From positions 1 to 47,271 of the forward strand of contig CANKWU010000015.1 of assembly GCA_947487385.1 (NCBI GenBank): a stretch of 47,271 bases of DNA. Direction: 5' to 3'. Shown one piece after another: positions 1 to 6,973 of the stretch (its first letter is position 1; every line of letters begins with the position of its first letter). The position numbers and the translations under genes are program-made. This stretch comes from Spartobacteria bacterium. GTDB taxonomy: Bacteria; Verrucomicrobiota; Verrucomicrobiia; Chthoniobacterales; UBA6821. Below the pieces are notes generated by a model. It was not told the origin of the DNA. It saw nothing but the letters and a program-made list of their open reading frames with translations, and did not search any database.

Positions 1-977
1 ATCGTCTGCGTCGCCGCCGAGTTGTTGGTGATGCCTCCCGAGACGGTCAGCGTCTGCCCGGGATTCGTTCCCGTCAGGGTGTAGACACCTGCTCCGTTGC
101 TGAAGGTCAGGCTGGAGATATTGGTGACTGCATTGTTCGTGATCGTTCCGCCCGAGGCACCCGTGATCCCAACAGCAAAGCCATTGGAGGCCACCTGATT
201 GCTTGTCCAGTTGTTGGTAACGCTCCAGTTGCCAGAGGATGCTGTCCAGTTCCAAGGACCGGCGTAGGCCGACGGTAAGGGAGGAGTGAATCCCCCCAGA
301 GTGATGATACCCCCTGACTGGTTGATACTTGCAAAGCTCCCATCACCAAGAGTGAGGAAGGAATTCACTCCATCAAAAGCAAACTGCTGAATGCTCAATC
401 CTCCAACAACCTGCTCATAGGCAGCAGAGGTAAAGGCACCAAAGTTATTATCGGCCAATCCAGCAAATGAGGTTGGTGAATTATCAATAGCTGATATCTG
501 ATGAATATTACCACGGCTTCCAGTTACGTAAGACAATTCGGCAGCACCAGCAGTATGAGTCGATAATAAAGCACCAACTTTATCGGAAAGAGCGAAATAC
601 CCATCTTCATTCAAAGAAGTGCTACCCAGAACATCAGTTTGGAGCAGCGGCTGACTTGTAGGACGGCCAACATAGGCACTACCATATTCGCCATAGTTAC
701 CATCGTAGCCGATAAGACTCCAGAAAACCTGGGAATTGTTGTACCAATTGTTCCCGAAGATGCTAGAGAGCGCAGAACCTCTGGCGGAAAGATCAAGAGT
801 GAACCCATTGAAGACATCTGCACTGCTCCCTAGATTAATCACAACACTCCTAGTGCTGACTTCATTCGCGGCATAGAAACCGAGATAGAGACTATTCTCT
901 TCACCGATGCTATAAGTCTCTGCTTTAGCTCCTGCAACGAGTAAAAGATAAATGAATGGTAATAATTTAACCTTCAT
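1..977 (-). CDS. Secreted PEP-CTERM-paralogue with autotransporter-type repeat, 3' end outside window
   Basis: An open frame starts at the ATG at 977 and runs off the left edge without a stop, so at least 325 residues are present. Residues 1-19 form a signal peptide (MKVKLLPFIYLLLVAGAKA). The next ~220 residues are closely similar to the proteins at 1068-1829 and 1913-2680 (shared blocks YLGFYAANEVSTRSV, QPLLQTDVLGSTSL, SYVTGSRGN, IQQFAFDGVNSF). Instead of ending in VPEPS it continues into WNWTASSGNWSVTNNW and Asn/Thr-rich text typical of autotransporter-associated beta-strand repeats. This suggests an exported, probably surface-anchored protein of unknown function. It is the last gene of a tandem array on this strand. 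The chimeric architecture is seen directly; surface location is inferred. Confidence 0.8.
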   Translation of the reverse strand, partial: MKVKLLPFIYLLLVAGAKAETYSIGEENSLYLGFYAANEVSTRSVVINLGSSADVFNGFTLDLSARGSALSSIFGNNWYNNSQVFWSLIGYDGNYGEYGSAYVGRPTSQPLLQTDVLGSTSLNEDGYFALSDKVGALLSTHTAGAAELSYVTGSRGNIHQISAIDNSPTSFAGLADNNFGAFTSAAYEQVVGGLSIQQFAFDGVNSFLTLGDGSFASINQSGGIITLGGFTPPLPSAYAGPWNWTASSGNWSVTNNWTSNQVASNGFAVGITGASGGTITNNAVTNISSLTFSNGAGVYTLTGTNPGQTLTVSGGITNNSAATQT

Positions 978-1018
978 ACATTGTCAGCGAAGAAAAACTA
1001 CAATGGTATCAACAAAAT

Positions 1019-1045
1019 GGGAAGGCATCACAACGATGCCCGCCC
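1019..1045 (-). terminator. Imperfect hairpin downstream of the 1068-1829 gene
   Basis: GGCATC (1024-1029) pairs with GATGCC (1035-1040), and an outer GGG/CCC pair flanks a two-base internal mismatch. On the minus strand it is followed by a short T-rich stretch (CATTTTGTTG). It sits 23 bases past the stop of the gene at 1068, so it is a plausible but weak intrinsic terminator. Confidence 0.45.
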
Positions 1046-1067
1046 ATATAGTGAATAATCAAATATA

Positions 1068-1829
1068 TCAGGCTACTTTGCGACGATAAGCACCGTAGAG
1101 TGACAATGCGCCAAGAATAATGAGCGCGTACGTGGAAGGCTCAGGAACTACGGAAATGATACCATTGCTTTGCATGACTTCGCCATAAGTACCATCGAAG
1201 GTCGTGGGGAAGGAATTCACTCCATCAAAAGCAAACTGCTGAATGCTTAATCCTCCAATAATCTGCTCCCAGGCAGCAGCGGTAAAGGTACCATAGTTAT
1301 TACCGGCCAATCCAGCAAATGACGTTGGAGAATTATCAACGACCGAAATCTGATGACTATTACCACGGCTTCCAGTTACGTAGGACAATGTGGAATTGCC
1401 AGCAGTATGAGTCGTGAATAAAGCTCCAATCTTATCGGAAAGAGCGAAATACTGATCTTCATTTAAAGAAGTGCTACCCAGAACATCAGTTTGGAGTAGC
1501 GGCTGACTTGTAGGACGGCCAGCATAGACACTACCAGATTGGCCATAGTTACCATCGTATCCGATAAGGCTCCAGAAAACCTGGAAATTGTTGTACCAAT
1601 TATTCCCGAAGACTGAGACAACATATGTGTTAGTAGATAGATTAAGTGTAAACCCGTTAAAACAATCTTCACTCGTGCCAATATTAATCAGAACACTTTT
1701 AGTGCTGACTTCATTCGCGGCATAGAAACCAAGATAAATATTACCTTCTTGACCTATATTATAAACAGCAGCATTTCCTAAAGTAATGCCTCCAAGAAGG
1801 ACAACTAGTGCAAAGTATTTCTTAATCAT
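1068..1829 (-). CDS. PEP-CTERM sorting-domain secreted protein
   Basis: 253 residues. An N-terminal signal peptide (MIKKYFALVVLLGGITLGNA) precedes a ~200-residue domain rich in Asn, Gly, Ser and Tyr. The C-terminus is a classic PEP-CTERM tripartite signal: VPEPSTYA, a hydrophobic helix (LIILGALSLYGAY) and RRK. Known PEP-CTERM proteins are exported and processed by an exosortase, often in exopolysaccharide-forming bacteria; no exosortase is visible in this window. It is the middle member of three tandem paralogues (1-977, 1068-1829, 1913-2680). Much of the nucleotide sequence around 1200-1780 matches 350-900 almost base for base, so the duplication is recent or maintained by gene conversion. 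Function unknown. Confidence 0.85.
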   Translation of the reverse strand: MIKKYFALVVLLGGITLGNAAVYNIGQEGNIYLGFYAANEVSTKSVLINIGTSEDCFNGFTLNLSTNTYVVSVFGNNWYNNFQVFWSLIGYDGNYGQSGSVYAGRPTSQPLLQTDVLGSTSLNEDQYFALSDKIGALFTTHTAGNSTLSYVTGSRGNSHQISVVDNSPTSFAGLAGNNYGTFTAAAWEQIIGGLSIQQFAFDGVNSFPTTFDGTYGEVMQSNGIISVVPEPSTYALIILGALSLYGAYRRKVA

Positions 1830-1864
1830 TTGATATTTTATTTTTAAACCTCACAACCAAAAAG

Positions 1865-1892
1865 ACCCGAAAGGCAAATTTGCCTTTCGGGT
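1865..1892 (-). terminator. Perfect 14-bp palindrome terminator
   Basis: Arms ACCCGAAAGGCAAA and TTTGCCTTTCGGGT are exact complements with no spacer. On the minus strand they are followed by CTTTTTGG. The site lies 20 bases beyond the stop of the gene at 1913-2680 and upstream of the 1829 start, as expected for an intrinsic terminator between two tandem genes. Confidence 0.75.
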
Positions 1893-1912
1893 TACTAATT
1901 GTTAGGTTCTTT

Positions 1913-2680
1913 TTAGGCTGTTTTCCTGCGGTATGCAACCACAAAAAGAAGAACTGCTAAACCCATGAGGGCATAAGTCGAAGGCTCTGGCACAACGCTA
2001 ACAACTCCATCTGTAGTCCGAAGATAGACGCCAGTTGAAGGCCCCGACTGAGCTGTCTCAAACGTTCCAGATCCATCTTTTACAAACTCCTGAAAGCTCA
2101 GGTTGCCTGCTACTTGTGCATACACAGCGGATGTGAAGATACCCCAATTTCCATCTGCTTTTCCAGAGAAAGAAACGGGGGAGTTATCTGTCACTGAGAA
2201 CTGGTGGAGATGACCTGTGCTACCAGTCACATAGCTAAGATCCGATGCACCAGATGTATGATTAGCTAAGACTGCACCGATACTGTCAGAGTAAGCATAA
2301 TAGTTATCCTCGGTCAGTGCTGTGCTACCCATAACGCTTGTCTGAAGGAGAGGCTGGACGGAATCACGGCCAGCATACACATTTTCACCACTTCCATAGG
2401 CACCATTGTAACCAAAGAGACTATAGTAGACCTCAGTGTTATTGTACCATCCATTTCCATAAGTGGATGAGAGAACTGAATTCAGTGCACTCTGGTCGAG
2501 GCTGATGCCATTAAAGACATCAGCGCTTCTACCAAGGTTGACAATCACGCTTCTGGTGGAAACTGTATTTGCAGCATAGAAACCCAGATAGAGGCCGTTT
2601 TCCTGGCCGATGTTGTAGGTGTCTGCTTTTGAGGAGGCAATTCCTGCGGCGAGCGCAAGAACTAATAATGTTTTTTTCAT
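1913..2680 (-). CDS. PEP-CTERM sorting-domain secreted protein
   Basis: 255 residues. A signal peptide (MKKTLLVLALAAGIASSKA) is followed by the same core domain as the two downstream paralogues (TYNIGQENGLYLGFYAAN, QPLLQTSVMGSTAL, LSYVTGSTGHLHQFSV). The C-terminal PEP-CTERM signal is VPEPSTYALMG, a hydrophobic helix and YRRKTA. It is more diverged from the other two than they are from each other, so it probably represents the older duplicate. It is separated from its downstream neighbour by a perfect hairpin, so each copy may be its own transcription unit. Export and sorting are known for the signal type; the role of the core domain is not recognised. Confidence 0.85.
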   Translation of the reverse strand: MKKTLLVLALAAGIASSKADTYNIGQENGLYLGFYAANTVSTRSVIVNLGRSADVFNGISLDQSALNSVLSSTYGNGWYNNTEVYYSLFGYNGAYGSGENVYAGRDSVQPLLQTSVMGSTALTEDNYYAYSDSIGAVLANHTSGASDLSYVTGSTGHLHQFSVTDNSPVSFSGKADGNWGIFTSAVYAQVAGNLSFQEFVKDGSGTFETAQSGPSTGVYLRTTDGVVSVVPEPSTYALMGLAVLLFVVAYRRKTA

Positions 2681-2714
2681 TTTATTGTATTTTATTAAAG
2701 GTTTTTCTGAGAAT

Positions 2715-2744
2715 TTGCCGGACGGTCATTGGACCGTCCGGCAA
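2715..2744 (-). terminator. Strong hairpin downstream of the PstS-like gene
   Basis: TTGCCGGACGGTC (2715-2727) and GACCGTCCGGCAA (2732-2744) form a perfect 13-bp stem with a 4-base loop, 36 bases past the stop of the gene at 2781-4085. The following minus-strand text (ATTCTCAG) lacks a long T run, so termination may be Rho-assisted or the hairpin may mainly protect the 3' end. Confidence 0.6.
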
Positions 2745-2780
2745 TTAATAATCTGGTTAGGATAGATTCAGTATGATGAA

Positions 2781-4085
2781 TTACTGATTACCACCATCTA
2801 CTGTCCTGCCAACCTTCATGTCCGTAAGCTTGATGTTCGGAGCAATGATGGAGTTGGTCGAGTCGAAGGACTTGATCAAGTTAATGAAGTTATTAGCAAA
2901 AGCCTTGGCGTTAACCGAAGCTAATGTGTTGTCGTAACTCACGAACTCATATCCCCACCAAGGATAGGCGCCCGTGGTGATGTTGGTGTAGCCGGCATCA
3001 AGGGTTGTGAAGTTGGTATTGCTGTAGCAACGCCCTTCCACGCCATTGAACTTAAGCGGGACCAATCCAGCGGCCACGCGGGCTGCGGTCATGTCAGCAA
3101 CTGAGACATAGCCAACCAAGTAGTTGCCCCCAGAACCCCTGCTGGTTCCAGTTACAGTCACATTTGTGGCGATGGTATTGGTCATGTATCCGGCAACTGT
3201 GCCGCCCGAGGACTCACCACCCTCTCCGAGGGACGTGGAGATACCATTAATGGTTGTCGCGGGATGCTTCACAAGTGCTGTTACGACAGCGTTCGTAACA
3301 GTAGGCTTCCATTGAGTTAACTGATCGGCGATTCCTCCCTTGAGGGCAGCTAAAGCAATCACTCTTGTTCCAGAGTCAATGTTACGTCCGGTAGCGAATA
3401 CCTTGACTGTGGTTTTGTTGGTGTTACCAGAGATCTTTTCTCCAGTGATGAATCCAGCCGTCAAGATTTGGTACATGTTGTTAAGGGTCATGTTGCGATC
3501 AGGGAAGTCGGTAGCATACCCCTTACTTGCGATAGGGCTATAAGGAACAATCCCTACTGGCACCAGGGTGAGAGCGGTGTAGGTGGCGCCGTCAGATGCC
3601 TTCTTACCACCCTGGAAACGGGATGATGCCTGGAAGCTGTCCGAGCATCCGATGATTCCCTTCTGGAGGGATGTCAGAGGGCCGGCGCTCATCGTGGCAG
3701 TATCAGGCTGCGCGACACCAGTCGTGCGTGTGGTAATGTTATTGGATGCCAACTTGGCGAGGTCATAGAAAGGCACGCGCTTGTTGTTGGTGCCGGAAGC
3801 AACCGTCTGCATGCCACCCTCTGAACCTGTCCAAGTCACTGCAAGATCAACAATGTTGCCGTTAGTAAGCGCACAATTGGTGAAATACAATGCGATAGCG
3901 CTAGCGTCGGTTGCAGAGGAGCCAGACGATGCCAAGAGGTTATTGCTGTAGAGCGAGTAGAGTGTGTTGTTCGCAGCGCTACGGAAGGCCGTGGCACCGG
4001 TGATGTAGACGACTTCCTGCGCGGAGGCGGAAGCGATCGAGAGAGCTGCTGCTGCAGCCATCAGGATGGATTTGGTGTGTTTCAT
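2781..4085 (-). CDS. Secreted PstS-like periplasmic binding-type protein
   Basis: 434 residues. The N-terminus is a clear Sec signal peptide (MKHTKSILMAAAAALSIASASA). The mature protein opens with VVYITGATAFRSAANNTLY, which resembles the start of phosphate-binding PstS-type proteins (a beta strand, then a Gly-Ser/Thr loop). DSGTRVIALAAL near the middle recalls the PstS ligand loop containing SGTR. The rest is Thr/Asn-rich and poorly conserved to the eye. No pstC, pstA or pstB homologue follows, so transport is not supported by context; a surface or periplasmic binding protein of the large PVC-specific expansion is more likely. The binding-protein assignment is tentative. The gene ends at a strong hairpin and lies upstream of the PEP-CTERM array on the same strand. 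Confidence 0.6.
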   Translation of the reverse strand: MKHTKSILMAAAAALSIASASAQEVVYITGATAFRSAANNTLYSLYSNNLLASSGSSATDASAIALYFTNCALTNGNIVDLAVTWTGSEGGMQTVASGTNNKRVPFYDLAKLASNNITTRTTGVAQPDTATMSAGPLTSLQKGIIGCSDSFQASSRFQGGKKASDGATYTALTLVPVGIVPYSPIASKGYATDFPDRNMTLNNMYQILTAGFITGEKISGNTNKTTVKVFATGRNIDSGTRVIALAALKGGIADQLTQWKPTVTNAVVTALVKHPATTINGISTSLGEGGESSGGTVAGYMTNTIATNVTVTGTSRGSGGNYLVGYVSVADMTAARVAAGLVPLKFNGVEGRCYSNTNFTTLDAGYTNITTGAYPWWGYEFVSYDNTLASVNAKAFANNFINLIKSFDSTNSIIAPNIKLTDMKVGRTVDGGNQ

Positions 4086-4385
4086 GTTTGTTTGTGTGGT
4101 TTTTGTTTTTACTGACTTTTCTTACTGCGATATGACGTTTTTCAATTCCTTGCTTATTCTTCCAATAAGCTTTGGAGGCTGATTTTATGAGGTTCTAGCG
4201 GTGGTTTGGTTGTGAGTTGGTTTTCCCCAACAGTCGAGAGAGTGCCCGAACCCTCCAAAGTCGTCACCCTCTCTATTGTAACAAGTTCGTAACATAGCGC
4301 CCCCCCCCTACAATGGGCGGTCGTGAAATGTAAAAGGTGGGAATGTTGGGTGGTGAGCGTCGAGGGGTCGAGGGTCGAGGGTCGA

Positions 4386-4468
4386 GAACCAAGGCTCTGG
4401 GAAGAGCTGCGGAAGACTACTGTAAGTAGCCCCGGAGGGGTGGCACCGCTTGTCGGGCGGCAAGTGCC
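4386..4468 (+). repeat. Four-hairpin structured repeat, copy S1
   Basis: Reading on the plus strand, GAACCAAG is followed by four stems: GCTC-TGGGAA-GAGC, CTAC-TGTAA-GTAG, CCCC-GGA-GGGG, and a bulged terminal hairpin GGCAC-CG-CTTG ... CAAG-TGCC. The element is 83 nt, exactly the same length as copies S2 and S3. It is bordered on both sides by GTCGAG-type direct repeats. There is no coding content. Presumed to act as RNA or as a structured DNA repeat; function unknown. Confidence 0.75.
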
Positions 4469-4545
4469 ATCAATCGAGCGTCGAGGGCATTCATTGGCCA
4501 CAAGATGCACAAAAGGCACAGAAGAGACGGGGGATGCTAAAGGGA

Positions 4546-4657
4546 AAGTCGAGGGACGAAGGTCGAGTGTCGAGGGCAGTTAGAAAGGCTGACACAAAGA
4601 CACGCTGAAACTCTAAAAAACTGACCAGTTGACAAGAATCGGCCCGTGGGAGATGGA
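4546..4657 (+). repeat. 112-nt direct repeat, copy 1 (left of vapBC)
   Basis: Starts AAGTCGAGGGACGAA and runs through TAGAAAGGCTGACAC, CACGCTGAAACTC and AAGAATCGGCC to GGGAGATGGA. Copy 2 at 5480-5592 differs only at scattered positions. The two copies bracket the vapBC module at 4740-5365 in the same orientation. Confidence 0.75.
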
Positions 4658-4739
4658 CGATGGAAGATGGAGGCTTGAAAATGGAGGGAGTGGCGTCAAA
4701 CAAGCCGCTGGAAGGCGGCGCTTCCAATGACCATCAACT

Positions 4740-5144
4740 TCACAGAACCGGCTCGATCAGCTTCAATTTGGAAAAATAATCCCTGTAGTATCCGCGATCC
4801 CTGGCCAGAAGCCGCCCTGCGTGGTGCATGGCGTGCGAACCAATCAGAAAATCGGGAAGCACTCTTTTAGCACCCCCTCCCCTCTGCAGATACGAGCGAT
4901 ACATCTCACCGGCAAGGGTTGCGCTTTCAAGGGTGGAGGGGAGATGCAGAATCTTCCAGTCACGCAGAAAACTCTCCAAGTCACCAGGTGCGAAGGCCGG
5001 TGCGATCTCGGCAATCACGCATTCGGAAACGACCAACTGGCCGAGTGCGTAAGAGTCCTTGATCGCACTCTCGGAGGCGTCGCCCCAACTGCGGTCATTG
5101 GTCACGACATCGAGGATGACACTGGAGTCGAGAGCGGTCTTCAT
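4740..5144 (-). CDS. vapC: PIN-domain toxin (VapC family)
   Basis: 134 residues, the usual size of a VapC ribonuclease. PIN acidic residues are visible: D6 in TALDSSVILDV, E46 in CVIAEIAP, D98 in RVLPDFLIGSHA and D116 in LLARDRGYY. These coordinate Mg/Mn in the family and cleave RNA, often tRNA or rRNA. The start overlaps the stop of the upstream AbrB-type antitoxin (5141-5365) by four bases (ATGA), the typical translational coupling. The module is flanked by 112-nt direct repeats, suggesting it moved or was captured as a unit. The RNA target cannot be read from sequence. Confidence 0.85.
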   Translation of the reverse strand: MKTALDSSVILDVVTNDRSWGDASESAIKDSYALGQLVVSECVIAEIAPAFAPGDLESFLRDWKILHLPSTLESATLAGEMYRSYLQRGGGAKRVLPDFLIGSHAMHHAGRLLARDRGYYRDYFSKLKLIEPVL

Positions 5145-5365
5145 TCTCCACGGGTCGCGGTCAGGTAATCCATGACCCCTAGCCTTCCCGGAAGGCTACC
5201 CCGCCCACGCCATGCGGAAATGGGATTTTCGTTCACGATCTTACGCACAATGATCACGCCGTGATCTTCCTGAAAATCAAGGACTGCCCCCGGAGTCAAT
5301 CCCAAGTCATCACGGATCGCCTTAGGAATGGTGACCTGACCTTTTTCGGAAAGAATTGCATTCAT
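5141..5365 (-). CDS. vapB: AbrB/MazE-type antitoxin (VapB)
   Basis: The protein beginning at the second Met (MNAILSEKGQVTIPKAIRD) has 74 residues and is a textbook swapped-hairpin AbrB domain: EKGQVTIPKAIRDDLGL then PGAVLDFQEDHGVII. This start is preferred to the in-frame ATG at 5386, because the family begins just before the EKGQ block and because the palindrome at 5375-5388 then lies upstream as an operator. The C-terminal ~30 residues (NENPISAWRGRGSLPGRLG) would be the toxin-neutralising tail. It binds the VapC encoded downstream with a 4-base overlap and presumably represses the operon. Confidence 0.85.
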   Translation of the reverse strand: MNAILSEKGQVTIPKAIRDDLGLTPGAVLDFQEDHGVIIVRKIVNENPISAWRGRGSLPGRLGVMDYLTATRGE

Positions 5366-5388
5366 ACTTTTAATGTATGAATTCATAC
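5361..5388. promoter_or_regulatory. Candidate VapB operator
   Basis: Three half-sites lie in 28 bases: TTCATAC (5361-5367), GTATGAA (5375-5381) and TTCATAC (5382-5388). The last two form the perfect 14-bp palindrome GTATGAATTCATAC. AbrB-type antitoxins autorepress by binding such palindromes over the promoter. The position immediately upstream of the chosen vapB start supports this; binding itself is inferred. Confidence 0.6.
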
Positions 5389-5479
5389 TTGAATGTCAAT
5401 GAAGGGAAACCGATACCACTCGATAAGGCTATTAGAATGGAGGGATCGACCCGAGAAGATGGAAGTTGGGCTGAAGCGG

Positions 5480-5592
5480 AAGTCGAGGGACGAAGTGTCG
5501 AGCGTCGAGGGCAGTTAGAAAGGCTGACACACAGACACGCTGAAACTCTAAAAAACTGACCAGCTGACAAGAATCGGCCTGAGGGAGATGGA
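5480..5592 (+). repeat. 113-nt direct repeat, copy 2 (right of vapBC)
   Basis: Near-identical to 4546-4657, including the internal TAGAAAGGCTGACAC and AAGAATCGGCC blocks, with a few substitutions and a one-base length difference. Its right end runs directly into the 'agatgggagtttggtaag' repeat that starts at 5586. Confidence 0.75.
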
Positions 5593-5663
5593 AGATGGGA
5601 GTTTGGTAAGAGATCGGAGAAGCTGGTGACAGGTTGGAAAGTGACAGGTGGGAAGGTGCGGAA
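5586..5663 (+). repeat. Dispersed purine-rich repeat, copy a
   Basis: Contains GATGGGAGTTTGGTAAGAG, GAGAAG and GTGACAGGTGGGAAGGTGCG. The same order of blocks recurs at 6368-6445 and, shorter, at 7629-7685. The copies sit in the gaps between the toxin-antitoxin modules. The intergenic stretch 5366-5776 holds only this and the 113-nt repeat; nothing else is seen. Confidence 0.65.
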
Positions 5664-5776
5664 TGGAGCGCCTGTGGCGCGGGGGATTGAAGTCAGGGGA
5701 CAGAAGGATTGATTGAGGAAGTCACGGGATTATACCCGAACCATGCGTTGACGGGGGTTGGATCTGAGAGTATGAG

Positions 5777-6007
5777 TTGATCGTGCAATGCGTTGACCGA
5801 GTTACCGTGGATCCGGCCCAGTGCGGGGGACGCCCCTGCATCAGGGGTATGCGTATTCGCGTCAAGGATGTGCTCGAAATGCTGGCTGATGGAGCCTCGC
5901 AAGAGGAGATTCTGAAGGACTTCCCTGATCTTGAGGCCGAGGATATCCGTGCGGCGATCGCCTATGCTGCCCGGTACACCGATCACCCTGTCCTGACGGC
6001 TGCCTGA
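5777..6007 (+). CDS. DUF433 antitoxin
   Basis: 76 residues matching the DUF433 pattern closely: VTVDPAQCGGRPCIRGMRI, then VKDVLEMLADGASQEEILKD and FPDLEAEDIRAAIAYAA. The family has a winged-helix-like fold and is known as the antitoxin partner of DUF5615 PIN-like toxins; the toxin follows 3 bases downstream. The ATG at 5777 gives the expected short leader before the conserved domain. Regulation is presumably by autorepression, but no clear palindrome was found upstream. No mismatch to the family was noticed. Confidence 0.85.
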   Translation: MIVQCVDRVTVDPAQCGGRPCIRGMRIRVKDVLEMLADGASQEEILKDFPDLEAEDIRAAIAYAARYTDHPVLTAA

Positions 6008-6010
6008 CCG

Positions 6011-6346
6011 ATGCGCTTCCTGGTGGATGCGCAGTTGCCGCCCGCAATGGCACGCTGGCTTGGGGAAAAGGGATACTCAGCGACCGCGGTGAGGGATGCA
6101 GGTTTTCTAAAATCCGATGATGGGAGCATTCGTAACTTTGCCAGGGATGGCGGCTGGATCCTCATTACGAAGGACGAGGATTTTGCCGATGAGGAAATCG
6201 GATTCCATGCAGGACCATCCGTTGTCTGGCTCAGAATCGGCAATGCCACAAACAGAGTGCTCTTTGCGTGGCTGGACTCCATCCTCCCCGAGATCATCCA
6301 CCAACTCGAATCAGGGCAAACCTTGATCGAAGTCCGCAAGCGTTAA
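6011..6346 (+). CDS. DUF5615 PIN-like toxin
   Basis: 111 residues, normal for the family. It begins MRFLVDAQLPPAMARWLGEKGYSA, the Mut7-C-type PIN-like signature with the first acidic residue D6. ILITKDEDFAD (residues 50-60) carries the D55/D57 pair, and VVWLRIGNATNR follows as usual. Members are predicted ribonucleases. The gene lies 3 bases downstream of its DUF433 antitoxin, forming a bicistronic toxin-antitoxin unit on the plus strand, opposite in direction to the neighbouring VapBC and HicAB modules. Confidence 0.85.
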   Translation: MRFLVDAQLPPAMARWLGEKGYSATAVRDAGFLKSDDGSIRNFARDGGWILITKDEDFADEEIGFHAGPSVVWLRIGNATNRVLFAWLDSILPEIIHQLESGQTLIEVRKR

Positions 6347-6367
6347 AGCATGCGCCTAGGGCGCGGG

Positions 6368-6445
6368 AGATAGAAGATGGGAGTTTGGTAAGAGAGCAGA
6401 GAAGTTGGTAAAAGGTGCGAAAGTGACAGGTGGGAAGGTGCGGAA
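6368..6445 (+). repeat. Dispersed purine-rich repeat, copy b
   Basis: Same block order as 5586-5663 (AGATGGGAGTTTGGTAAGAG ... GTGACAGGTGGGAAGGTGCG), immediately after the DUF5615 stop. Roughly 85 percent alike by eye. Confidence 0.65.
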
Positions 6446-6463
6446 GGCCTTGTGGTTCACTCT

Positions 6464-6479
6464 CTCAAGCTAGCTTGAG
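6464..6479. repeat. 16-bp perfect palindrome
   Basis: CTCAAGCTAGCTTGAG reads identically on both strands. It lies between the purine-rich repeat and the hairpin cluster that starts at 6503. It could be a protein-binding site or the edge of an element. Confidence 0.4.
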
Positions 6480-6502
6480 GAGATGACACGTTAGGCATTC
6501 CA

Positions 6503-6644
6503 GCTCCGACGCTCGGAGCCCATGCCACTTGCTCCCTCCCCCCCTAGGATTCCACTTGGATGGCCCTTTGCTTCGATCGCTCCCGCGATCCAAACCCTTG
6601 CGGGCTATGCTCCTACGCATAGGCTACTCCGCACCTCCCGGTGC
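6503..6644 (-). ncRNA. Cluster of hairpins with GNRA-type loops
   Basis: Read on the minus strand, consecutive stems are GCACC-GGGA-GGTGC (6631-6644), CTATGC-GTAGGA-GCATAG (6605-6622), CCC-GCAA-GGG (6595-6604), GATCGC-GGGA-GCGATC (6575-6590) and CTCCGA-GCG-TCGGAG (6504-6518). Three loops are GNRA tetraloops only on the minus strand, which points to that strand being the RNA. It fills the gap 6347-6730 between two toxin-antitoxin modules. No coding potential is evident. Whether it is transcribed is unknown. Confidence 0.45.
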
Positions 6645-6730
6645 TCGGCGTTGTGGTGAATATCCTTCTTTGTTCCTTGTTCTGCGTGAGCTCCCTGCCT
6701 GCCCGCTCAAATCAGTGAGGATCCACCAAA

Positions 6731-6973
6731 CTAGAGATCCAACTTCCCCAACAATTCATCCATGGTCAATCCGTGATGGGCTGAAATACTTTTTAGGATT
6801 CCAGAAAGGGTTCCGGTCTTGATGGGGCGATGGTTTGGGATGACTTCCTTGTTGGGACCATCAACCTCAGTAGCAATACTGATATGTGAACCCCTCTGTC
6901 GGACCACTGCGTATCCCATGACCTTCAGTGCCTTGACCAGCTCAGATCCAAGGATATCGCGGGGAAGCTTCAT
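6731..6973 (-). CDS. hicA: HicA-type mRNA interferase toxin
   Basis: 80 residues. The HicA/YcfA double-stranded-RNA-binding-like fold is indicated by LGSELVKALKVMGYAVVRQRGSHISI, with the catalytic His in RGSHISI, and by VIPNHRPIKTGTLSGILK towards the C-terminus. HicA toxins cleave mRNAs and are held inactive by HicB. The start overlaps the stop of the upstream HicB-type gene (6970-7185) by four bases. Here the antitoxin gene comes first, an order seen in part of the family. Length and motifs are intact. Confidence 0.85.
   Translation of the reverse strand: MKLPRDILGSELVKALKVMGYAVVRQRGSHISIATEVDGPNKEVIPNHRPIKTGTLSGILKSISAHHGLTMDELLGKLDL

Larger units (their letters stand above)
4086..4739. 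other. Long intergenic region filled with dispersed repeats
   Basis: No convincing gene. The stretch contains a C8 run near 4300, TCGAG-rich text, one copy of the 83-nt four-hairpin element (4386-4468) and the first copy of a 112-nt direct repeat (4546-4657). Open frames here have no recognisable domain and read through the repeats, so they are not called. Confidence 0.7.

Noticed and set aside
4386-4468. Structured element as a tRNA or rRNA fragment
   Set aside because: The hairpins are sequential, not cloverleaf; no anticodon or T-arm consensus, and the repeats are intergenic in both orientations.
4154-4727. Several open frames of 78-121 codons in the repeat-rich gap
   Set aside because: They run through the four-hairpin element and the direct repeat, lack domains and differ between repeat copies.
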